The notes under the pieces were generated by a model. It was not told the origin of the DNA. It saw nothing but the letters and a program-made list of their open reading frames with translations, and made no database searches. From Aphrophora alni (taxonomy: Eukaryota > Arthropoda > Insecta > Hemiptera > Aphrophoridae), in assembly GCA_963513935.1 (NCBI GenBank), contig OY740774.1, positions 21,595,949 through 21,659,948 of the forward strand: DNA of 64,000 nucleotides. The letters are read 5' to 3'. Shown piece after piece: positions 1 through 64,000 of this stretch. Position 1 is the first letter of the stretch, and each line of letters begins with the position of its first letter. The translations under genes were made by a program, and so were the position numbers.

Positions 1-11
1 TGCAGGCTTAC

Positions 12-58056
<58,045 letters not shown>

Positions 58057-58160
58057 AGCTGAACAACAACTAACTAAAAACTAACTGAACTGAAGATCTG
58101 GTAATTCCTGTCTTATGCTGCCGCCATTTTATGACCTGTGAGGTCAAGGTCAATCTGGCA
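58057..58160 (-). promoter_or_regulatory. Likely 5' UTR / core promoter of the WSC-GH16 gene
   Basis: Directly upstream of the ATG (minus strand) are two overlapping-spaced TCAGTT initiator-like motifs (58083-58088 and 58088-58093). Further upstream sit three nuclear-receptor-type half-sites: TGACCT at 58132-58137, then AGGTCA twice in direct contact at 58141-58152. The second forms TCAAGGTCA, the kind of site bound by FTZ-F1/ERR-type monomers. No clear TATA box was seen. Transcription start and factor binding are inferred only. Confidence 0.35.
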
Positions 58161-59155
58161 ATCTACCATTCTTCTTCTTCTTGGTAATACTAAAGTTTTT
58201 ACTCCAATAAATGTATGTTTGATATTATAGCTTAATATATTTAATTGAAAGAGGATTAATTAATTATCGAGACCTTTTTGGTAATAGATAATATGGAATC
58301 AATGATATGATATATATAAGCTAACGAATAAGGTCAAATTTTCAAACGAGTTTTCCTTTTAGAACTATTTTTCTTCTTTTATTTGTTGTCATTATAATTT
58401 GGAGAAGGTATAAGCTATGTTGAATTAATTTAGTTAATTGGAATGAAAACATACAACCCTAACCTGAAAAATTATTTCGGAAAGCAAACAGATGTAATGT
58501 AGCCTAAGTTTTTTTGCAGAAATGTCCATAAATCGTAGATATTGTTTTGACTTCAACTGTAGTTCAAAAACAAGAACATTTCAAGAACAAAAAACAAACC
58601 CTGTTATAATAATATTACTTATAAAATGAAATAATTAGTATAATTTAATTAATTGGATAAATAATACTGTTGTAATTTGTTATTATAGGCTACTATTATA
58701 GTATACTATACTATTTATTTGCATCATTTATGGCATACATAGTGCAGCAGTGCTGCGGTATACATTTGAGTTGTCATACTATACAAAAACCACTCACAAC
58801 ACACAATACAAATACACATGATAGATATTTCATAAAATACAAACAAATTAAGACACAGTGAACCATGTATATAATATATGCTATATTAATCTTAATATAC
58901 CAATGATAGTTACTATAGGCCTACATGATATTGTTGGTCGACTACTAAATATTTCATTTCAAATTGTTACCTCTGGCCTAGGCTTAGCCTTAAATCACTA
59001 ATTAAGGTACGTACTAAATATTGTGAAGAGTTTATTTACTACGTTAGCAAAATTAAAAATTAAACTCTGTCAACGAATACGTGTATTTATATTTTATTAT
59101 ATCGGAACATAAATACAGTACGTACATATTGTAATAGTTTTTATTACACTACAAT
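58161..59155. other. Intergenic region upstream of the WSC-GH16 gene
   Basis: AT-rich. No coding, repeat or RNA feature was recognised. If the 59.2 kb exon is real, this is the spacer between two genes on the same strand. Confidence 0.4.
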
Positions 59156-59230
59156 TTATTTTGAAATACTGTGAGTTATAGGCTATTGTTGTAAGTCAAT
59201 TTTTAGTTTAGGCCTGTAACAATATTAAAA

Positions 59231-59417
59231 CTAAATGGTAAAGAATAATAGCACTAATATAATACAAAAATCAATTGCAACGCTTTGGTTTATTGATTGG
59301 ATCCCGGATGGTGAGTAATGATGAATCTTGTGCTTGCCTCCATTATTGGTATTCTTGTCTCCATTATTAAAGGGACTGACATAAGTGCCATTCAGGACTT
59401 CATTAAAATAATCTGAT
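59231..59417 (-). CDS. Possible terminal exon of an upstream neighbouring gene (hydrophobic C-terminal tail)
   Basis: Following a TTTTGCAG acceptor (59418-59425), one frame stays open for 62 codons to a TAG at 59231-59233: SDYFNEVLNGTYVSPFNNGD, an N/H/K-rich linker, then SINQSVAI and the hydrophobic end FCIILVLLLFFTI. It has two N-glycosylation-type motifs (NGT, NQS). A hydrophobic end straight before the stop is the form of a GPI-anchor signal or a tail anchor. An AATAAA lies downstream near 59.16 kb (minus). No family was recognised and upstream exons are uncertain, so chance is possible. Confidence 0.35.
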
Positions 59418-59849
59418 CTGCAAAATAGTCACGCGTTTTTCAAGAGGTTTGAGAATCACAATTGGAACTATCATTGTAGTTTTAAAAATATACTTTATAA
59501 TGACAGAATAATTCACAATAAACAGTTTTCTTATTAGGTTTATTACAATTTGAACCAGAACATTGATTACACTCACTTTAAGATTCTGTCAAATTATTAA
59601 CAAATACAAAAACAAAATTGTCAAATATTTTGTAGAATATAGGCTATTATGTTCATTTTTAAAATATGTACAAGACGATAGAAAATATCATTAACTTGAA
59701 GTTTTACAAATTAACAATAAAACAGCTGTTTTAAAAATTTTTATTCTTGGCTTAATCATTTAGATTAAATGGCTCTTAGGATGAAATGCCTTTGTGATTT
59801 CAGTTGTACATAATGAATGCTTACAAGAATCAAATGAACAAACCATCAC

Positions 59850-59950
59850 GTATGCCTGTCATCCGACCTTGATACTATTTGAGTATTCGAGGGTTTAGGA
59901 GTCTTTATTTTATGGTCTTTTCTTTTCTTTTTTTTTTTTAACCCTCTATT
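59850..59950 (-). repeat. Dispersed repeat family A, fragment on minus strand
   Basis: Minus strand reads a purine stretch, then ATAAAATAAAGACTC, GAATACTCAAATAGTATCAA and GGTCGG, following the family order. Weaker match than the longer copies. Confidence 0.5.
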
Positions 59951-60820
59951 TGCCCATGCTAATTGATTCACGTTTTTTTTCATCGGTTGAAATAATTTCA
60001 AAAATTCGCCAAAAATAGAAATTCTATCCCAATCATAAAGTGATCCATAGCTTTTTTTTAGGAAAAGGTCCAAATTATTCAAATATGTAACTAAAAATTT
60101 GATTGGTGCAAAATTGTAAAAGTTATAAGCTCAGGAAGCAAAAATTTTCAAAAACGGAAGATTTTTTTCTAAATTCAGGCCTAAATAAATACTATAAAAA
60201 TGTATAGGCCTGGTTATACAAAATACACAAAAGTTTCATAATTTAGTTGTGAATAGAAATATGTAAAAACATTTACCAATTTCAAAGTAGTTTTTATGAA
60301 ATAGATTTTTTTATGTCCGTACTACACACCGGCACTAAAATTTAGCCTATTTTGAAACACCAATCTAAAATGTATCCTTTACCCAAAAATGAAATTTTAT
60401 ATACCAAATTGTAGAGAATAAATCATAGAATAGAACTGTAAACTTGAACATTTTATGTAACTTACCATTTTGTAATCAGAAATTACGAAACGAAATTTCG
60501 TTATGTATGTTATCAACTCACCTACCGACATAGCCTACAATGTTACTAAATTTAGCTTGTCTAAAACTAATTTCACTAAACAAACACAATAACAAACACT
60601 ACACTTATTTATTTATATATAAAACACAATTTCATAAACGTTATTCACTATAAATCAACAAAATATCATTCAATTCAGAGCAAACTAACTGCTAACCTAA
60701 AACGTGCCAACCGTGTGGTTTTAGATACAAACATAGCGGATGATTTGCAACTGTAAAAACGGTTGGTTTGAGAGGGGATTGTCTAAAGACTTAGTGGAAC
60801 AAAATGTGAACAAGACATAC

Positions 60821-61008
60821 CAATGGAATCAGTGAACCTTTATCTTCAATACCTTGTAAAAAGAATTTTACAAACACTTCATCTGTGAGAAACATATCGA
60901 CTTCCAAAGAAGCTTGCTTATTGGTCCAAATCTTGGCCAATAGCAAAGGTTTATGCGGTTGAACACAAAACCTAAACCGTAAACGTGATCTAAGATTTGA
61001 AAGCAGTT
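60821..61008 (-). CDS. Possible internal exon of the same unidentified gene
   Basis: A CTTTCTAG acceptor (61009-61016) and a GTATGT donor (60815-60820) enclose an open frame of about 62 codons containing FCVQPHKPLLLAKIWTNKQA, SLEVDMFLTDEVFVKFFLQG and IEDKGSLIPL. The composition looks like real protein, and base content is less AT-rich than its surroundings. I do not recognise a family. Its start could also be one of two inner AG sites. Link to the 59.2 kb exon is only by strand and order. Confidence 0.28.
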
Positions 61009-61784
61009 CTAGAAAGATGGAAATGCAAGCTTTCTATTGGTGTAAATATCATTGTCCTAAAGTCGGTGTGTATAACTGTTATAGGTCTTGAAAGTTGACG
61101 AAATTCTAGCGTTCGTCGACGCACGGACCAGCTGTTTACAGTTCTGCAATTATTCCATCGATCATTAGACGTGTTAATATTCATTTTAGAAACATATGGT
61201 AAATACAAAGATTAAAGTTTGAAAAGTTTCCTTTCCAACGGTATAAAGTTTATTAAGATTGGATGACAATTAGTGGGTCAAATATTAGAATGTATAGTAC
61301 TGCACGCTACTTGTAAAAGTACTACAGTTTTCTGCAGTAGTGCAGAGTCAGGGTTAAGGCGAAGATGGCCGAGAGATTTTCACCTTTAAACTACAAGGAA
61401 AAAACGAAAGTGACAAGTTTTAAGAACATAAATACAACGTAGCGGCAATGACGTAGAAGTGGGGGTTTCCTTCCTCATTCTTGATATGTCAGTAGAAACA
61501 AGGCTGTGAATTCTCCGTAACTTTTACCATCTAATAGATTGTTTAATTTTCTAAGTGATCAAGCGTGTCCCCCACTGTTTTATCTTTGCGCGGTTAGTGG
61601 CCGATATCGAATGAGTCGGCGAAAAACAATGTGCCAGATGACACCTTTCCCATTTAAAATTCAGTTTCAACATGGCTACCAATTTCAACAAAACAACAAA
61701 AGATACTGTACCAACAAACGTGTATCGAAGTTGAATTTTTATTTCTTAAATGTTTTTTTAAATATTAAGTGGACTTATTTTTTT

Positions 61785-62042
61785 CCTTGTTGTTCAAGGG
61801 GGAAAATCTTCTCGTTCATCATCGCCTTATAATAAAAAGGAAGAAAAGAACATACATACGGCCTTTGAATACTCTAATAGCGTCAGAGTCGGAAGAGAAC
61901 AAAATTTGGTCAAGAGTAGTTCATTGAAAAAACGACGGAGAGGAATCTAACCCAAGACTACATAAAAAAGCTATAAATACAGCTAGGGTCCATCGAGATT
62001 GCCATGCCTGTACACACTATAATGACCCCGTGAGGGCGAGTG
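61785..62042 (+). repeat. Dispersed repeat family A, copy
   Basis: Landmarks: TTCCTTGTTGTTCAAGGGGG, TCGTTCATCATCG, GAATACTCTAATAGCGTCAG, GAGGAATCTAACCCAAGACT, ATACAGCTAGGGTCC and ATGACCCCGTGAGGGCG. It has the best-defined left end of the family. Confidence 0.7.
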
Positions 62043-63005
62043 CACGCCAGACTTTATTTACACCATGTCTAGTATTAATCTGCATCACAAATATTCGTTA
62101 GTGAAATAATAGTATGGTGCAATTACACCCAAACCTCAACATCCAAAGTAGCCTAAAAGTTTCCTTCCAGCTCCAAATTGTTCTATACAGTCCACATATT
62201 GTTTGGTAAAAAGTTACACCATTTTAAGCGTTGGGTTTGGGGGGGGGGGAGATAAGTTGAATATTAGTAGTTGTCCTTAAATATTTAGAAAACTATGCGG
62301 TCTAGCGCGAAAAGTGCCATATAAAAAAATAATTTACATTAAATTGCGAACAAAAATGGTCCTGTGCATAATATTGCTAAAGTGAACAGTTCCATAGTTT
62401 TGGAGGGTGTAAAAGTAAATTTTTTTCATATTTTTTAGAAAAAAAAAATGATATTATCACTAAGGAATCTAATTTTTTTTAATACAGGATTGTGTTTTGT
62501 AAAAGTAAATTGCTATTTTAGTGGCCAGTGATATGTTAGTGATAAGCCCTTGAAGGAAGGATAACTTCCCCACCTTCTTAAGGGGCGCTACTTTTTAAAA
62601 GGGAAAAGAGGTTTCTACAGGCTCAGGCCTGTGGCTTCCACAGGCCATATAAACCTGTGGTACGGAGAAACCCACTCTGAACTTTCTCTGGACAACGCCA
62701 CATTAGGAAATAATATCTTTCCAAAATAAATGATTTTTAAAAATAAAAATATTATCTGTATAATAATTATGATATATAATTATATTATTTTTAATCATAA
62801 TATTTTTTAAACTGTAGCTTTTGGAGGTTTTGCTTTAGAAATTAGGCATATTTGGCTGTATAAAGCAACCCTATTGTATTAAAATTTTTGAAGTTCATAA
62901 ACTGAGTTCAATAGTAATATTGAATAAAAATGTAGAATGTTAAATGCGACCTTAAATTAAATGTAAAGTATTCATCAGTATTCAGTCCTCTTCAAATATA
63001 GCACC
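62043..63005. other. Unrecognised sequence
   Basis: Contains a G10 run near 62.24 kb and a short CAGGCCTGTGG...CCACAGGCC inverted pair near 62.62-62.65 kb. No gene or named element was recognised. Confidence 0.4.
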
Positions 63006-63009
63006 CTTG

Positions 63010-63425
63010 TCTTCTAGATCTTAAACTATGATGTTCATGTCCTTGTTATCACATCCTAGGCCTGAGCAACTACCGCATATGCTTGTTCAGTTTAGACCAC
63101 TCTTTCCGAATTCGCAGGTACGGGTGCATTTGTCATTGCAAGCGCACACTATGAGGAAAAGTAATTCCTGGAGAGCTGCAGGACATGCTTTTGTAATTGA
63201 TCTCAGGTGTTTGCCAATCTTCTTCAACCCCCACTCGAGCGAATTCTTCTTCTCATTCAGTCACTACTGCAGCTGGTGGTAGGTTCTAAATGAATGCTGC
63301 CTGGAAGCTGCTGAGGTGGTGGGAAGTGCAGCCAACTTGAACAATGAATGTATAGGATGCTTTGCAATAGCCTGCAAGTAACACTGGTAGCGAAAACAAT
63401 CTAGATCTAGTTCAGCACCTACCAG
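63010..63425 (-). pseudogene. Broken cysteine-rich reading frame of a repeat-associated insect protein
   Basis: Minus strand: ELDLDCFRYQCYLQAIAKHP, LAALPTTSAASRQHSFRTYH, then after stops WGLKKIGKHLRSITKACPAA, LQELLFLIVCACNDKC and a Cys-rich end (CEFGKSGL, CGSCSGLGC). The order LPPTSAAxxxHxxRxYxQxQ... LLxxIxCxCxxxCxxxCxCxKxGLxCxxxCxxC is a conserved uncharacterised protein that I recall as multi-copy in insect genomes. At least two stops break it. The GC content here is well above the rest of the window. Confidence 0.6.
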
Positions 63426-63429
63426 TACT

Positions 63430-64000
63430 TGGAAAGCAAGTCGATATTGTGTTAATGGGGGTCAGAACCCTAGAGATGTGATTGGATTGAGTCGATAATT
63501 TCCTATGAGGACATGGGTGGCTAGTCTTAGTAACTTGGGGGGTAAAGAACCATAACTTCGTAAGTGAACTCACCTTTATGTATTTTGGTCCTCCTTAAAT
63601 TTAGAGCTTGCCTTATTTCAAGTTCCCCGAGCTAATGGCTACGCTGGGCGTGCTCGATTATCGACTGTGATTTTTCATTAGCAAAGCACTGATCCAAAAC
63701 ATGGAAAAAATTATTAATAACAAAAGCCAAATCTGTTGAATTTGGAATTAAGAGAGATCTTCCAACTCCGTCTCTTATATAAAAATAAGTAACAATATAA
63801 TACTTTTTTTTACACATTTTTTGTTTAAATATATTTTTCATTAAAACTATCTACAATAATGAAAATAAATTTATGAATCAACAACAGCTATGCTTTACGG
63901 CTTAATTGTCTTCTTTCTTTAAGCAGTGAACCATTTCTTTATTTAATAGTTAAGAAAGTGTAGAATGTTTTTCTTTTACTTTTTCACATATGATATACAA
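63430..64000. other. Unrecognised sequence at right edge
   Basis: 63.43-63.65 kb keeps the higher GC of the neighbouring pseudogene and may belong to the same repeat. The rest is ordinary AT-rich sequence with no supported feature. Confidence 0.4.

Overview
The window looks like nuclear DNA of an arthropod, most likely an insect. It is AT-rich, has long introns with GT-AG (and one GC-AG) splice sites, and is full of decayed LINE, LTR and DNA-transposon copies of types common in insects. I see no bacterial gene organisation, rRNA, tRNA or CRISPR array. The species cannot be fixed from the sequence alone.

The main content is one large gene on the minus strand, read from about 58.06 kb down to the left edge, where it runs out of the window. 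I could place 13 exons by hand. Exon 1 encodes a signal peptide. Ten exons form five WSC domains, each built from an N-half exon and a C-half exon. Two further exons start a GH16 / beta-1,3-glucan-binding (GNBP-like) domain. All 13 exons are collinear and in frame (about 630 codons), and the intron phases are regular: phase 1 between domains, phase 2 inside each WSC domain. The inferred product is secreted, with five predicted carbohydrate-binding WSC modules ahead of a beta-glucan-recognising or beta-glucan-hydrolysing domain. The part that would carry the GH16 catalytic residues lies beyond position 1, so recognition and hydrolysis cannot be told apart here.

Layout from left to right: 0-5 kb holds GH16 exons 13 and 12, with a nearly complete DD41D mariner-like copy (0.49-1.79 kb) and a Gypsy pol relic (3.2-4.3 kb) in the intron between them. 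5-20.4 kb holds WSC5, WSC4 and the C-half of WSC3; their introns carry two pogo/Tigger-type elements, a LINE relic and a TTAA-flanked non-autonomous element. 20.4-30 kb holds the N-half exon of WSC3, a 547-bp near-perfect palindrome just upstream of its acceptor, a hAT relic, a candidate TTAA-type element and a 614-bp element with an 8-bp target duplication. 30-36 kb holds WSC2 and WSC1. 36-58 kb is a single intron of about 22 kb, packed with LINE, BEL/Pao, Tc1-like, foldback and tandem repeats.

Right of 58.06 kb come a short promoter region with nuclear-receptor-type half-sites, then weak traces of a second minus-strand gene (a possible terminal exon at 59.2-59.4 kb with a hydrophobic tail, and a possible internal exon at 60.8-61.0 kb). 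After that there are more repeats and a broken cysteine-rich repeat-associated reading frame at 63.0-63.4 kb.
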